From Sterolibacterium sp964437515 (GTDB taxonomy: Bacteria; Pseudomonadota; Gammaproteobacteria; Burkholderiales; Rhodocyclaceae): DNA of 64,000 bases. Positions 8,095 to 17,354 of the stretch are shown here, piece by piece. The notes under the pieces are model-generated. The model ran no database searches. It saw only the letters and a program-made list of their open reading frames with translations, and had not been told where the DNA came from. Made by a program: the position numbers and the translations under genes. The stretch lies in NCBI GenBank assembly GCA_964437515.1, contig CAYTHB010000003.1, positions 15,533 through 79,532 of the forward strand. The letters run 5' to 3'. Within the stretch, counting starts at the first letter, position 1. Each line of letters begins with the position of its first letter.

Positions 8095-9207
8095 ATGACC
8101 GATGGGCGCCCAGGCCAGCCCTATAACGACTTGCCCTCTTTGCCACCCGCAGCAGAGGTCGAAACACGTCCGGTACTCAAACAGTGTATCGCTGCGCGCG
8201 CTGCCTTGGCGGAAATGAAACAGGCAGCGGAGTTGATTCCCAATCAGGGTGTTCTGATTAATGTGCTGCCACTTCTGGAAGCGCAAGCCAGTTCGGAAAT
8301 CGAGAACATCGTCACCACCACAGACCGACTTTTTCAGTACCAGAGTGCCGGGGAGCCTGCCGATCCCGCCACCCGCGAAGCCTTGCGTCACAGCAGCGCA
8401 CTACTGGAAGGCTATCGGGTACTCAAGCAATTTCCTTTGAATACCCGCACCGCCGAGCAGGTTTGTTCACGCATCAAGGGCATCGAGATGCAGGTCAGGC
8501 GCGTACCGGGAACGGCACTCGCCAACCAAGCCACCGGCGAAGTGATCTACACCCCGCCTGTCGGTGAAGATTTGCTGCGGACAAAACTCGCCAACTGGGA
8601 ACGCTATCTTCATGAAGCGCGCGATATCGATCCCTTGATCCGTATGGCGGTTGGACATTACCAGTTCGAGGCGATCCACCCGTTCACTGATGGCAATGGT
8701 CGCACCGGGCGCATTCTGAATAGCTTGTATTTGATACAGGAGGATTTGCTGACGCTACCGATTCTTTATCTCAGCCGTCATATCATCAAGAACAAAACCG
8801 AATATTATCGGCTGCTGCTCGATGTCACGCGCAGCCAGGCATGGGAGCCGTGGATTATTTATTTACTCCAGGGTGTTGAGGAAACAGCACGGTGGACAAT
8901 CGCCAAGATTTCAGCCATCCGCAATCTATCTGCATTGACCATCACGCACGTAAAACAGGTTGCCCCGAAAATCTACAGCCACGAATTGCTTGATCTGATT
9001 TTCGATTTTCCTTACTGCCGCATACAGAATTTAGTGGAGAAAGATATTGCCGGTCGTCAAGCAGCTTCACGCTATCTCAAACAGCTCGTTGAAATTGGGG
9101 TGCTGGAAGAAAGAACCGTCGGACGCGACAAGCTGTTTATTCATCCGAAGCTGATGCAACTGCTGACGCGGGATGACAAGGCTGTTTCTGGATACTTTCG
9201 AATGTGA
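8095..9207 (+). CDS. Fic-family protein with inhibitory helix and C-terminal HTH
   Basis: A 370-residue Fic protein, a probable AMP-transferase that modifies protein hydroxyls. The catalytic loop HPFTDGNGRTGR spans residues 195-206 with all key residues. The N-terminal inhibitory helix motif S-x-x-x-E-N is present as SSEIEN (66-71), so this is a class II self-inhibited Fic. The N-terminal Fic_N region precedes it, and the last ~90 residues (DLIFDFPYCRIQNLVEKDIA, ASRYLKQLVEIGVL) form a winged-HTH. The target is unknown. It lies 139 bp downstream of hipA with palindromes between, so the two toxin-like systems may be co-regulated. Confidence 0.9.
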   Translation: MTDGRPGQPYNDLPSLPPAAEVETRPVLKQCIAARAALAEMKQAAELIPNQGVLINVLPLLEAQASSEIENIVTTTDRLFQYQSAGEPADPATREALRHSSALLEGYRVLKQFPLNTRTAEQVCSRIKGIEMQVRRVPGTALANQATGEVIYTPPVGEDLLRTKLANWERYLHEARDIDPLIRMAVGHYQFEAIHPFTDGNGRTGRILNSLYLIQEDLLTLPILYLSRHIIKNKTEYYRLLLDVTRSQAWEPWIIYLLQGVEETARWTIAKISAIRNLSALTITHVKQVAPKIYSHELLDLIFDFPYCRIQNLVEKDIAGRQAASRYLKQLVEIGVLEERTVGRDKLFIHPKLMQLLTRDDKAVSGYFRM

Positions 9208-9219
9208 AAGCCCCATTTT

Positions 9220-10281
9220 TCAAGGCATCAGCCGAACAGATGCATCCCCACCGGTTTCCATTTTCAATCGTGATTTCAGAGACGACGTGATGTCAATTCG
9301 GCCTTGAGCATCGATGCGCAGGGCGTCGGTAATGCCCAATTTTTCGGCTTCAGTCCGCCAGTTTTTTCCAGCAATGAATAGGGGTTTTGAGAGCGCGTCG
9401 GAACGCATACCCGCGTCTGGGCCGGGTGGAATCAGGACGGTGACCGCTTCGGTGTCTTGTACTGGACGTGCCGTGCGTGGGTCGAGCAAGTGGCAGTAAC
9501 GCTGGCCATCGAGCATGAAATATCGTTGATAGTCTCCCGACGTGCCAATTGCTTCGCCATCATGCAGATCAAGTGAAGCCAGCGGTGTGGTGGCGCGTGG
9601 ATGCTGGATGCCGACACGCCACGGTTTTTCGCCTTTGCGCCCTAGTGCCATGATGTTTCCACCGATGTTGATCAGGGCATTGTGGATACCGCGTGCCTTG
9701 AGCAGTGTTGCGGCACGATCCAGTGCCACGCCTTTTAGATAACCTCCGAAATCCAGTGCGACCTGGGGATTATCGCTACTCACTCGATTGCCTTTGACAT
9801 GCAGATCGCGGATGGAAGGGTGAGACGCTTGCCATGCCGCCAGTTTTTGAGGGTCGGGGAGTACGGGTTTGAAATCGTCATTTTGAAAGCCCCACAGCGC
9901 GATTAGGTGGCCGATTCCCGGATCAAACAGGCCATCGCCTTGGGCAGAAATTTTCTGCGCGGTCAGAATCAGTGTGGCGAGTTCATTGCTTACGGTGGCA
10001 GGCTGTCCTGCCGCGATGGCATTGTTGAGTGTCGTGAGTTCCGAGGGCTGCCAGGCATGGTAGCTTCGATGCAGACGATCAAATTCGCGTAATACTTCGG
10101 CGGCTGCCGAATGGCCGCGTTCGGGCGTTTCGCCATAGACCAGCACTTCGACACGCGTGCCAAAAACAAAGGATTCCTGATGAATGACCGGGTCGATATT
10201 TGGGCGGCAGGCAGCCAGCAAGCCAATAAGCAGGATGGGCAGAATCAGTAAAACCGACCGAACAGCGTGTTTCAACATCAA
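9220..10281 (-). CDS. apbE: FAD:protein FMN transferase lipoprotein
   Basis: A 353-residue ApbE. It begins with a lipoprotein signal (hydrophobic LLILPILLIGL then lipobox LAAC, Cys25), so it is anchored on the periplasmic side. Family hallmarks include FGTRVEVLVYG, FDPGIGHLIALWGF, ALDFGGYLKGVALD, INIGGNIMALG and TSGDYQRYF, plus the metal-site region near MRSDALSKPLF. ApbE attaches FMN to threonine in targets such as NqrB/NqrC, RnfD/RnfG and other flavoproteins; no such target is encoded in the window. It is last in a gshA-gshB-apbE run and overlaps gshB in an ATGA arrangement. Confidence 0.93.
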   Translation of the reverse strand: MMLKHAVRSVLLILPILLIGLLAACRPNIDPVIHQESFVFGTRVEVLVYGETPERGHSAAAEVLREFDRLHRSYHAWQPSELTTLNNAIAAGQPATVSNELATLILTAQKISAQGDGLFDPGIGHLIALWGFQNDDFKPVLPDPQKLAAWQASHPSIRDLHVKGNRVSSDNPQVALDFGGYLKGVALDRAATLLKARGIHNALINIGGNIMALGRKGEKPWRVGIQHPRATTPLASLDLHDGEAIGTSGDYQRYFMLDGQRYCHLLDPRTARPVQDTEAVTVLIPPGPDAGMRSDALSKPLFIAGKNWRTEAEKLGITDALRIDAQGRIDITSSLKSRLKMETGGDASVRLMP

Positions 10282-11249
10282 GCCTTATCGGTGTTGGCCG
10301 CACGTTCCAGTGCGTCGATGAACAGGGACGCGACATTGCAGCCGGTCTGTTGAGTGATTTCAACAAAACAGGTTGGGCTGGTGACGTTGATTTCTGTCAG
10401 ATGGTCACCAATGACATCCAGCCCCACCAGCAACAAGCCGCGTTCAGCAAGGCGGGGTCCGAGGGTTTCCGCAATTTCACGATCGCGTTCCGAAAGCGGA
10501 CGGGCAACGCCTGTGCCGCCCGCAGCGAGATTGCCACGAGACTCGCCCGCTTTGGGAATGCGCGCCAGACAATAAGGCACAGGAACACCGTCGATTAGCA
10601 GAATGCGTTTGTCACCCTCTCGAATCTGGGGCAGATAACGCTGTGCCATGATGCTGCGCTGCCCTTGTTGTGTCAGCGTTTCAATAATCACATTACGATT
10701 CGGATCATCGTGTCGGACACGAAAGATCGAACTGCCACCCATGCCATCGAGTGGCTTCAGGATGACATCTTGTAATTCGTCAATGAAACAATGGAGGTCG
10801 TTCGTGTTGCGTGAAACCAGTGTGGTGGGGGCGTAGGAATGGAATTCGGTAATGGCAATTTTTTCGTTGTGATCGCGAATGGCTCGGGGATGATTGAAAA
10901 TGCGCGCGCCTGATGCCTCGGCGCGTTCCAGCAACCAGGTTGCCGCGATATATTCAGCGTCAAACGGGGGATCCTGACGCATCACGGTCGCATGAAAATC
11001 GATCAGGAGGCGACGTTGTTGTTCTTGCGTGTCGTACCAGTGAGCGGATTCGTCGTTCAGATTCAGATTCAAATTCAGGCTGAGTTTGGTCGCCATTGCG
11101 CTGACGACACCATCGCGCCAGAGCAGGTCGTCACGCAAAATGGCATGAACCTCATGGCCGCGCCGTGCCGCTTCACGCATCATGGCAATGCTGGAATCCT
11201 TATGCGGCTTTAGTGTTTCCAGCGGATCGATGATGAAGGCTAGTTGCAT
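10278..11249 (-). CDS. gshB: Glutathione synthetase
   Basis: A 323-residue ATP-grasp ligase joining gamma-glutamylcysteine and glycine. The start MQLAFIIDPLETLKPHKDSS at 11249 matches the GshB family; the open frame extends upstream but without homology. Glycine-rich ATP-binding LKPLDGMGGSSIFR and the MAQRYLPQI, EINVTSPT segments are in the expected order. An unusual LNLNLNLN stretch near residue 60 is encoded by a hexanucleotide tandem repeat. It lies 10 bp after gshA and overlaps apbE, so the three are one transcription unit. Confidence 0.94.
   Translation of the reverse strand: MQLAFIIDPLETLKPHKDSSIAMMREAARRGHEVHAILRDDLLWRDGVVSAMATKLSLNLNLNLNDESAHWYDTQEQQRRLLIDFHATVMRQDPPFDAEYIAATWLLERAEASGARIFNHPRAIRDHNEKIAITEFHSYAPTTLVSRNTNDLHCFIDELQDVILKPLDGMGGSSIFRVRHDDPNRNVIIETLTQQGQRSIMAQRYLPQIREGDKRILLIDGVPVPYCLARIPKAGESRGNLAAGGTGVARPLSERDREIAETLGPRLAERGLLLVGLDVIGDHLTEINVTSPTCFVEITQQTGCNVASLFIDALERAANTDKA
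11055..11078 (-). repeat. Hexanucleotide tandem repeat inside gshB
   Basis: About four units of ATTCAG (one ATTCAA variant, and the first unit starting with G) lie head to tail. Read on the minus strand they encode alternating Leu-Asn. Unit gain or loss would keep frame. Confidence 0.8.
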
Positions 11250-11259
11250 TACAGGGCTT

Positions 11260-12561
11260 TCATTCGATAAGGGGTGTCGCTGGCTCGGTTTGTTCCAGTT
11301 CGAGTGCTGCCGCCAGCATGGCCAAACGCGCAACGACTCCATAAGCATAGAAACGGTTGGGTGGCGCGTCGGGAGACTGGGCGGCATCGGGCAGCGAACA
11401 GCCGGTATTGAACGCCAGCGGTTCGAAATGCATCCCCGGCGCATTGAGGTTTTCGTCACGCCCCCGCTGTGCATTAACACGATAAAAACCGCCGACAACG
11501 TAACGATCAATCATGTAAATGACGGGTTCGGCGACACCATCCTCGATAGTTTCAAAAGTGGGTACGCCTTCCTGAATGATGACTTCAGTGACTTGCAAGC
11601 CTTCCTTGCCTACCGCCATCTTGTTGCGTTGCTTACGATTAAGCCCTTTGACTTCACTGGCATCGTGGATGGTCATGATGCCCATGCCATACGTCCCTGC
11701 ATCTGCCTTGACGATGACAAAAGGTTTTTCCGTCACACCGTATTCGATATATTTGGTGCGGATTTTTGCCAGCAGGCTATCCACATTGGCGGCCAGGCAT
11801 TCTTCTCCTGTGCGCTCGTGGAAATTGATTTTGCCGCAGACGCCAAATCCGGGGTCGATTAGCCAGGGGTCGATACCGATTGCCGCAGCAAAATCATTGG
11901 CAACCTGACGGTAGGCGGCAAAGTGGTGTGATTTGCGCCGTACATGCCAACCTGCATGCAAGGGAGGCAGAACGAATTGTTCATGCAGCCCCTCAAGCAC
12001 GGCGGGAACGCCCGCAGAAAGATCATTGTTGAGAAGTATCGTACAGGGGTCGAAATCTTCCAGCCCCAAACGACGAGAATCCGTACCGTAGCGTTTCAAA
12101 GGCTCCAAGGTCAGATGCTGACCATCGGGTAAATCCAGCACCGTAGGTGCGGTAATTTCTGGCAAAAGCGAACCCACGCGTACATTAAGCCCTGCATGGC
12201 GCAGGATGCTGGTCAGTCGCGCCACGTTTTGAAGATAGAAATGATTACGGGTGTGATTTTCCGGAATCAACAGCAGATTGCAGGCGGATGGGCAGAGCTT
12301 TTCAACAGCCGCTTGCGCGGCTTGTACGCAGAGCGGCAAAAATGCGGGATTGAGATTATTGAACCCTCCGGGGAACAGATTGGTATCTACCGGCGCCAGT
12401 TTGAATCCGGCATTTCGCAGATCGACCGACGTATAAAAGGGGGGCGTATGGTCGAGCCATTGCGCGCGCAGCCATTGCTCGATTCGTGTTTCATTGTCGA
12501 GAAAGCTGCGTTCGAGTGCCAGCAAGGGGCCATTCAGAACGGTCGTCAGATGAGGAACCAT
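11260..12561 (-). CDS. gshA: Glutamate-cysteine ligase, Thiobacillus/Acidithiobacillus type
   Basis: A 433-residue protein matching the proteobacterial GshA family first defined in Acidithiobacillus ferrooxidans, distinct from E. coli GshA. Recognisable segments are TPPFYTSVDLRNAGFKLAPVD, NLFPGGFNNL, LLIPENHTRN, VIVKADAGTYGMGIM and GFYRVNAQRG. It makes gamma-glutamylcysteine, the first step of glutathione synthesis. It leads the gshA-gshB-apbE run, which is transcribed away from the cyclase gene; the 230 bp between them hold no other gene. Confidence 0.92.
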   Translation of the reverse strand: MVPHLTTVLNGPLLALERSFLDNETRIEQWLRAQWLDHTPPFYTSVDLRNAGFKLAPVDTNLFPGGFNNLNPAFLPLCVQAAQAAVEKLCPSACNLLLIPENHTRNHFYLQNVARLTSILRHAGLNVRVGSLLPEITAPTVLDLPDGQHLTLEPLKRYGTDSRRLGLEDFDPCTILLNNDLSAGVPAVLEGLHEQFVLPPLHAGWHVRRKSHHFAAYRQVANDFAAAIGIDPWLIDPGFGVCGKINFHERTGEECLAANVDSLLAKIRTKYIEYGVTEKPFVIVKADAGTYGMGIMTIHDASEVKGLNRKQRNKMAVGKEGLQVTEVIIQEGVPTFETIEDGVAEPVIYMIDRYVVGGFYRVNAQRGRDENLNAPGMHFEPLAFNTGCSLPDAAQSPDAPPNRFYAYGVVARLAMLAAALELEQTEPATPLIE

Positions 12562-12718
12562 GAGCCTGTTCCTTTCGGCGCATTTGTAGAACCCACAAGT
12601 TCTTTGTCCAATGTCGTCATTCTTTTCTCATGCCTATGGTGAAGGCGGGTTCAGTAACAAGCGCCTTGAGCAAGCCATCCATCTTACTACAGCATGGAGC
12701 GCAGCTCTTTGTACTGCG

Positions 12719-12748
12719 TTCACTCATATCGGACAAGGCGTTTATACT
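12719..12748 (+). promoter_or_regulatory. Putative promoter of the cyclase-gmk run
   Basis: TTCACT (12719-12724) and TATACT (12743-12748) are 18 bp apart and lie 44 bp before the cyclase start. It is inferred only from consensus similarity. Confidence 0.35.
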
Positions 12749-12791
12749 GTAGCCCCGGAACAGTCCCAGACCCAGATCTTGTCGGCCGTCG

Positions 12792-14123
12792 ATGAGCGCA
12801 CCCGATACGCCCATACCGCAAACAGAACTCAGTGCCACCGAGATGGCCTACGGTCGTTTCGTGCCGATGCAACTGTTGCGCCTGCTCAAACGCCCAAGCA
12901 TTGTGGATGTGCATCTGGGGGATCACGTCGAACAGGAAATGACGCTGCTATTTTCTGATATTCGTGATTTCACCACCCTGTCGGAATCCATCCTTCCCGC
13001 AGAAAATTTCCGCTTCATCAATTCCTATCTGTCCACCATGGAGCCCATGGTGACGCGCCACAATGGCATCATCGATAAATATATTGGTGATGGCATCATG
13101 GCACTCTTCCCCGGTTCGGCAGACGATGCCGTTCGCTCCGGGATCGACATGCTGCATCAGTTGGCAACGTACAACGTCGGTCGTTCTCATGCAGGCTTTG
13201 TTCCCATTCGTATTGGTATCGGTATCAATACGGGGCTGGTCATGATGGGGACGGTGGGCGGTCACAACCGCATGGACAGTACCGTGATTGGGGATGCCGT
13301 CAATCTGGCTTCACGTCTTGAAGACCTGACCAAAAACTACGGAACGCCATTGGTCATCAGTGCCAATACCCTGAACGCACTTTCTGATCCGAATGTGTAT
13401 CACATTCGTTTCATCGATCGGCTACGCATCAAAGGACGTTATCAGGCGCAATCGGTTTTTGAAGTTTTTGATGCGGATCCTGAACCGTTGCGTCTGGCAA
13501 AACAGGCCACACGGGAGATTTTTGAAAAAGCATTGGCTTTTTTTCATTTGGGGCACGCCGAACTTGCGCAACCCTTGTTGCAGGAATGTTTGCGCATTGC
13601 TCCCGATGATCGCGCCGTGCGCGTCTATCTTGAGCGATGTAAAGAAACTCTGCGCAAAGGTGCAGATGAAGGCTCGGGCGAAGGCGAAACGCAAATCGAG
13701 GCCGACATTGGATGGCGCCGGGAGTATTCCATCGGGATTCGTGAGATTGATACCTTGAATCAGGAGCTACTCAGTTGTGCAACACGGCTGGAACGTCAGG
13801 TGGCGCGGGGTGATGCGGCGGGGACGAATGCCACGCTGAGCAGTTTTGTCGAGCATTTGTCCGTGCTTAACAGTTCCGAAGAAAACCTGATGCAGCGTTA
13901 CGATTACCCCTTCGCCAGCGATCACCTGAAGCAACATATCGCCTTTGATCGCACCGTGATGAGTCTGCGGAATGAAATCGAACAACATGATGCTGCCCAG
14001 GAACACGAACGTCTGCATGTCCTATTCCGTATCCGCATCATGCTGACGGATTGGCAGATCAATCACACCATCAAGAGCGATCTGCATCTGGGGCATTTCC
14101 TGCAACGCGCGGGGGTGAGCTGA
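12792..14123 (+). CDS. Class III adenylate cyclase fused to degenerate hemerythrin-like domain
   Basis: A 443-residue soluble protein. Residues ~48-225 are a class III cyclase: metal Asp56 in FSDIRDF, Asp100 in DKYIGDG with substrate Lys96, GINTGLVMMGTVG, and TVIGDAVNLASRLE carrying the transition-state Asn and Arg. The Lys/Thr substrate pair points to ATP, not GTP. A helical linker with a TPR-like stretch follows (~240-285). Residues ~312-438 follow the bacteriohemerythrin pattern, with Glu363, His378, His382, His425 and Asp430 at ligand positions, but the other two His positions are Asn323 and Leu359. It precedes gmk by 43 bp. Redox or oxygen sensing is inferred, not shown. Confidence 0.82.
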   Translation: MSAPDTPIPQTELSATEMAYGRFVPMQLLRLLKRPSIVDVHLGDHVEQEMTLLFSDIRDFTTLSESILPAENFRFINSYLSTMEPMVTRHNGIIDKYIGDGIMALFPGSADDAVRSGIDMLHQLATYNVGRSHAGFVPIRIGIGINTGLVMMGTVGGHNRMDSTVIGDAVNLASRLEDLTKNYGTPLVISANTLNALSDPNVYHIRFIDRLRIKGRYQAQSVFEVFDADPEPLRLAKQATREIFEKALAFFHLGHAELAQPLLQECLRIAPDDRAVRVYLERCKETLRKGADEGSGEGETQIEADIGWRREYSIGIREIDTLNQELLSCATRLERQVARGDAAGTNATLSSFVEHLSVLNSSEENLMQRYDYPFASDHLKQHIAFDRTVMSLRNEIEQHDAAQEHERLHVLFRIRIMLTDWQINHTIKSDLHLGHFLQRAGVS

Positions 14124-14166
14124 TGTCTGGCGTGCTTGCCCCTGAAATCTTTACGGAGACCACGAT

Positions 14167-14790
14167 ATGTCAGGAAATTTGCTGATTGTCTCTGCGCCTT
14201 CCGGAGCAGGCAAGACAACCTTGGTACGCGAGCTGCTCAAACGCGACGACAAGGTGCGGCTGTCTGTGTCCTATACGACGCGTCAGCCACGACCCGGTGA
14301 AACAGAAGGTGTTGACTACCATTTCATTGATACGGCTACCTTCCTATCCATGCGTGATCAAGGCGATTTCATCGAATCAGCCGAAGTTCATGGCAATTTT
14401 TATGGCACGTCCCGTTCATGGCTGGAACAGCAACTGAAGACAGGGCAGGACGTATTGCTTGAAATTGATTGGCAGGGCGCACAGCAGGTACGAAAGATTT
14501 TTGAAAATGCGGTAGGTATTTTCATTCTCCCCCCTTCCATGGAAGAGCTGGAGCGTCGGCTATGTGGTCGAGGGACGGATAGTGCGGAAATCATTTCACG
14601 CAGAACGCTGGCCGCATTGACTGAAATGCGTCATGTGAGCGAATTTCACTACGTTATAATCAATAACGATTTGCAGACAGCCATTGCCGAACTGCAAGCA
14701 TTGGCACATGCGGCGCGCTTACGCACGCTCTCCCAGCGTGCACGTTATCCTGAATTGTTTTCTCCCCTTTTTCCCTTGTCCAAGGACTGA
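14167..14790 (+). CDS. gmk: Guanylate kinase
   Basis: A 207-residue enzyme phosphorylating GMP to GDP. It has the P-loop SAPSGAGKTT near residues 9-18, the GMP-binding SVSYTTRQPRPGE and GVDYHF segments, EVHGNFYGT, and LLEIDWQGAQQV. Length and order are typical of bacterial Gmk. It is the first gene of the conserved gmk-rpoZ-spoT group and its product feeds GTP/GDP pools used by SpoT. Confidence 0.97.
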   Translation: MSGNLLIVSAPSGAGKTTLVRELLKRDDKVRLSVSYTTRQPRPGETEGVDYHFIDTATFLSMRDQGDFIESAEVHGNFYGTSRSWLEQQLKTGQDVLLEIDWQGAQQVRKIFENAVGIFILPPSMEELERRLCGRGTDSAEIISRRTLAALTEMRHVSEFHYVIINNDLQTAIAELQALAHAARLRTLSQRARYPELFSPLFPLSKD

Positions 14791-14792
14791 AC

Positions 14793-14999
14793 ATGGCTCG
14801 TATTTCTGTTGATGATTGCCTCAAGAATATTCCCAACCGCTTTCAACTGACACTGGCGGCAACTTATCGCGCCCGTCAGCTCACCTTGGGGGGGACACCT
14901 CAGGTGGAGACGGATAACGATAAGCCGACCGTCATCGCCTTGCGTGAGATTGCAGCGGGCAAGGTGGGGTTGGAAATACTCAATCGCAGTCAGGCATAA
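14793..14999 (+). CDS. rpoZ: RNA polymerase omega subunit
   Basis: A 68-residue omega subunit. The start MARISVDDCLKNIPNRFQLT and the NDKPTVIALREIAAGKVG segment are diagnostic. It supports assembly of the beta' subunit and forms part of a ppGpp-binding site on RNA polymerase in proteobacteria. It begins two bases after gmk and is followed 72 bp later by spoT. Confidence 0.97.
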   Translation: MARISVDDCLKNIPNRFQLTLAATYRARQLTLGGTPQVETDNDKPTVIALREIAAGKVGLEILNRSQA

Positions 15000-15071
15000 C
15001 GATTATTTGCCCTCCTCCTGTCTGTTGCGCACATCAGAAAAACGCAGGCAGTAGGGGAACGTATTGATCCG

Positions 15072-17312
15072 ATGCCTTCATCTCATCCCCATAAAAAGGA
15101 TACCGAAGCCGAGTCGGCTTCGAGTGATGAGGCACGACAAAACGTAGCCGATTCCGTTTCATCCGTGCCGTCTTTTGATCTGGATCCGGCGCTGGCACCG
15201 TTAAGAGAACGGCTCGTCCAATATCTTTCGCCTCCCGAAATCGAGCGCATTGAAGAGGTTTGCCGCTTTGGTGAGCGTGCGCATCACGGGCAGTTTCGCA
15301 GTAGTGGCGACCCTTACATCACGCATCCGATTGCGGTTGCGACAACGCTGGCGGGCTGGCGTCTCGATCCGCAGGCATTGAGTGCGGCATTGCTTCACGA
15401 TGTGATGGAAGACACGGACATCACCAAGGAAGAGATTGCCGAACGGTTTGGCAAGGTGACGGCCGATCTGGTGGATGGTGTTTCCAAGATTGGCCGTCTG
15501 GAAGACCAGTCCTATGAGGATGCGCAGGCCGAAAATTTCCGGAAAATGTTGCTGGCCATGGCGCGTGATGTGCGCGTCATTCTCATCAAGCTGGCGGATC
15601 GTCTCCACAATATGCAGACACTGGGCGCGTTACGTCCAGACAAACGGCGACGCGTCGCACGTGAAACACTCGATATTTTTGCGCCGATTGCCAATCGACT
15701 GGGCTTGAATGCCGTCAGCCGGGAGTTGCAAGAGCTTTCATTTTTCCACTTTCATCCGATGCGCTATGGCGTGCTTGAGAAAGCATTACGGAATGCGCGT
15801 GGCAACCGTCGTGAAGTGGTGGGCAAAATACTGGAAACCCTGCGTCATCGTTTGCCTGAAGTGGGGATCGATGTCGAAGTGATGGGGCGCGAGAAGCATA
15901 TTTACGGTATTTACCGCAAGATGCGTGATAAGCATCTGACCTTCTCTCAGGTGTTTGATATCTATGGTTTTCGCGTCCTCGTCAAGGATCAGCCGACCTG
16001 TTACCTGGCACTGGGTGCGCTGCATGGCATCTACAAGCCCGTCCCTGGAAAATTCAAGGATTACATTGCCATTCCTAAAGCCAATGGCTATCAATCATTG
16101 CACACCACCTTGATCGGGCCGTATGGCACACCGGTGGAAGTGCAGATTCGTACCCACGAAATGCATCATGTGGCCGAATCTGGCGTGGCATCCCATTGGC
16201 TTTACAAAGACGATCAAACGCTCGACGAATTGCAGCAAAAAACCCATAAATGGCTGCAATCCTTGCTGGAACTGCAATCTGCTTCTGGGACATCTTCTGA
16301 GTTTCTGGATCACGTCAAGGTCGATTTGTTTCCGGGTGAGGTTTTTGTCTTTACACCCAAGGGCAAAATCGTGGGCTTGCCACGCGGAGCCACAGCGGTT
16401 GATTTTGCGTATGCCGTGCATACGGACGTCGGCAATCGTTGCGAGGCTTGCCGTATCAATGGCGAGCCCAAACCGCTGCGCACCGAATTGCGCAATGGCG
16501 ATCAGGTCGAGATTATCTGTGCCTCCCATGCCAATCCCAATCCCGGTTGGCTGACTTATGTCAAAAGCAGCCGAGCGAGATCACAGATTCGTCACTATCT
16601 CAAACAACGCCAGAGTGTCGAATCCACTGAGTTGGGTGAGCATTTGCTGGTTCAGGCGCTACAGAATCTGGGAATGTCGCTGGAGCAGATTGATGCTGTG
16701 GTCTGGGGGCGTTTTGTGCGAGGAAGTGGAGCCCATTCCAAGAAAGAAATTTTGACCGATATCGGTTTGGGCAAACGTATGGCCGCCATTGTTGCGCGGA
16801 GTCTGATTGCGGAATCCGAATCCGTGGCGGGTGTTGCCAAGCGGTCTTTCGAGCGACGCAAGGCATTGAGCCCCATCATCATTCACGGTAGTGAGGGAGT
16901 CGTCGTTCAATTGGCCAAGTGCTGTTGCCCGATACCGGGGGATGCCATTGTAGGCATCGTGCGCAAGGGACAGGGCTTGACCGTTCATGCCAGCGATTGC
17001 CGTAATATTGGCCGCGCCCATCACGAACGTGACAATTGGATCGAAGTCGAGTGGGATCACGCAACAGACAGCTTGTTTGAAACCCATGTTCGCATCGTGA
17101 CAGAAAATCGGCGCGGCGCACTGGCCCGTATGACGGCGGCTATCACGGCGGCAGACTCGGATATTCAGAACGTGCGAATTGATGATGATCATGGTTTATA
17201 CACGCCGCTGCAATTTACGCTGCATGTCAGTGACCGTGCGCACTTGGCGCGCATCATGCGAAGTTTGCGCCGCCTTCCTGAAGTCATGCGCATTTCACGC
17301 GTTCGTGAATAA
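15072..17312 (+). CDS. spoT: Bifunctional (p)ppGpp synthetase/hydrolase
   Basis: A 746-residue Rel/SpoT protein. The HD hydrolase domain is intact (HHGQFR, HPIAVA, HDVMED at 109-114, KLADRLHNM). The synthetase domain has RFKDYIAIPK-like KFKDYIAIPKANGYQSLHT and VEVQIRTHEMH. A TGS domain (VFTPKGKIVGLPRGATAVDFAY), the conserved-cysteine region (AKCCCPIPGDAIVG) and a C-terminal ACT domain follow. Both catalytic halves look functional, which fits SpoT and not the hydrolase-dead RelA. The first ~40 residues are polar and variable. Confidence 0.95.
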   Translation: MPSSHPHKKDTEAESASSDEARQNVADSVSSVPSFDLDPALAPLRERLVQYLSPPEIERIEEVCRFGERAHHGQFRSSGDPYITHPIAVATTLAGWRLDPQALSAALLHDVMEDTDITKEEIAERFGKVTADLVDGVSKIGRLEDQSYEDAQAENFRKMLLAMARDVRVILIKLADRLHNMQTLGALRPDKRRRVARETLDIFAPIANRLGLNAVSRELQELSFFHFHPMRYGVLEKALRNARGNRREVVGKILETLRHRLPEVGIDVEVMGREKHIYGIYRKMRDKHLTFSQVFDIYGFRVLVKDQPTCYLALGALHGIYKPVPGKFKDYIAIPKANGYQSLHTTLIGPYGTPVEVQIRTHEMHHVAESGVASHWLYKDDQTLDELQQKTHKWLQSLLELQSASGTSSEFLDHVKVDLFPGEVFVFTPKGKIVGLPRGATAVDFAYAVHTDVGNRCEACRINGEPKPLRTELRNGDQVEIICASHANPNPGWLTYVKSSRARSQIRHYLKQRQSVESTELGEHLLVQALQNLGMSLEQIDAVVWGRFVRGSGAHSKKEILTDIGLGKRMAAIVARSLIAESESVAGVAKRSFERRKALSPIIIHGSEGVVVQLAKCCCPIPGDAIVGIVRKGQGLTVHASDCRNIGRAHHERDNWIEVEWDHATDSLFETHVRIVTENRRGALARMTAAITAADSDIQNVRIDDDHGLYTPLQFTLHVSDRAHLARIMRSLRRLPEVMRISRVRE

Positions 17313-17354
17313 CGCGAATAAAATCATCCATTTTTCTTGAATCTGGAGTCTCTC

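Noticed and set aside
12611..12958. 115-codon frame overlapping the cyclase start
   Set aside because: Wrong frame relative to the cyclase domain and no recognisable motif.
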